40,111 bases of DNA from Clostridia bacterium (GTDB lineage Bacteria > Bacillota > Clostridia > Oscillospirales > CAG-272): assembly GCA_017454525.1 (NCBI GenBank), contig JAFTCT010000040.1, positions 1-40,111 on the forward strand, written 5' to 3'. The notes under the pieces are model-generated. The model was not told the origin of the DNA. It searched no databases and saw only the letters and a list, made by a program, of their open reading frames with translations. This document shows, piece by piece, positions 39,819-40,111 of this stretch. Numbering within the stretch: position 1 is the stretch's first letter; each line of letters opens with the position of its first letter. A program made the position numbers and the translations under genes.

Positions 39819-40111
39819 TGTTTCGTCGGCGTCGCCGACACCTTAGCCCACAAAAGGCATCGGCCTCATCCGTCGGCAAGCGCCACCTTACCGGGAACCC
39901 CCGAACACCGCTCCTTGCGTCGCGCTATTCGGGGAACCCCTTCCCCCCATCGGGGAAGGCTCCTTAGCCACCCTTACCGAAAGGGTGGAACCTAAAGGTG
40001 GCGCGCTCCGCGCGTATTTGTTCCGGCGAAGCTGTGACGCTTTGTTTGTTCTGTCGGCTTTGCCGACACCATTGCCCAACGGTAGTGTTCAGCCTCATCC
40101 GTCGGCAAGCG
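39819..40111. repeat. Nested palindromic repeat element
   Basis: Outer arms GCGCCACCTT (about 39883) and AAGGTGGCGC (about 39995) enclose three hairpins: GGAACCCCCGAA/TTCGGGGAACCCC, CCTTCCCC/GGGGAAGG (39939-39959) and CCACCCTT/AAGGGTGG (39968-39988). On both sides lie 65-bp direct repeats (39819-39883 and 40047-40111), each with a TCGGC/GCCGA hairpin and the end CCTCATCCGTCGGCAAGCG. The inner hairpin shares its GGGGAACCCC arm with the 48-bp modules in the IS3 copies. It resembles the large intergenic palindromes common in gut Clostridia. It runs to the window edge. Confidence 0.75.

Overview
The window looks like a chromosomal piece of an uncultured gut-type member of the Clostridia (Bacillota). 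Start codons follow strong AGGAGG-type ribosome binding sites. There are many TTGACA-N17-TATAAT class promoters, several lipoproteins, a type I dockerin, CotH, ECF transporter and four-helix-bundle/S23-like families, and G/C-rich third codon positions in the housekeeping parts. Two stretches are clearly more AT-rich and look acquired or decayed: about 9,400-11,830 and 36,120-39,800. This assignment is inference from gene content; no rRNA is present.

Layout. 1-4,360: a secreted eight-repeat dockerin protein (minus strand) next to a broken paralogue whose dockerin is cut off by an in-frame TAG. 4,365-8,027: a three-gene minus-strand signalling operon made of a 7TM kinase-like receptor lacking catalytic residues, a sensor kinase and a LuxR-type regulator. 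8,115-9,020: a sugar-phosphate isomerase/epimerase with its own promoter. 9,400-10,790: small secreted proteins and a lipoprotein. 10,900-11,911: a truncated Bro-N gene, an Avd/S23-like four-helix-bundle gene, an array of micro-hairpins with dyad symmetry, and tRNA-Ala(GGC). 12,043-16,420: a CotH lipoprotein, rpmB (L28), a tandem repeat, a 38-residue peptide gene with a consensus promoter and leader, and a membrane-anchored protein.

16,429-25,755 is the metabolic core. An operon of acyl-CoA/acyl-ACP ligase, acyl carrier protein, NERD-like membrane protein and CDP-alcohol phosphatidyltransferase is followed, after a convergent Crp-regulator/SsuABC-like transporter operon, by a second ligase-like gene. 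That gene has lost the ATP P-loop, the ribose-binding Asp and the catalytic Lys, and is followed by an ECF S component. 25,773-36,115 holds an ABC exporter, a BspA-like leucine-rich-repeat lipoprotein, a response regulator/sensor kinase/solute-binding-protein operon, a DUF1015 gene, and an XRE-type regulator behind a long structured leader containing a 19-codon reading frame.

36,120 to the end is a graveyard of mobile elements. It contains a TNT-like toxin C-terminus with an overlapping candidate immunity gene, two diverged copies of a 558-bp IS3-family 3' segment each carrying the same double 48-bp palindromic insert, an IS630-family pseudogene, an orphan lipoprotein, and a large nested-palindrome repeat.

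The best candidates for undescribed biology are the ligase/ACP/phosphatidyltransferase operon with its neighbouring pseudo-ligase, the Avd-like gene with its micro-hairpin array, the kinase-dead receptor system, the 38-residue peptide locus, and the identical palindromic inserts inside diverged IS3 copies.
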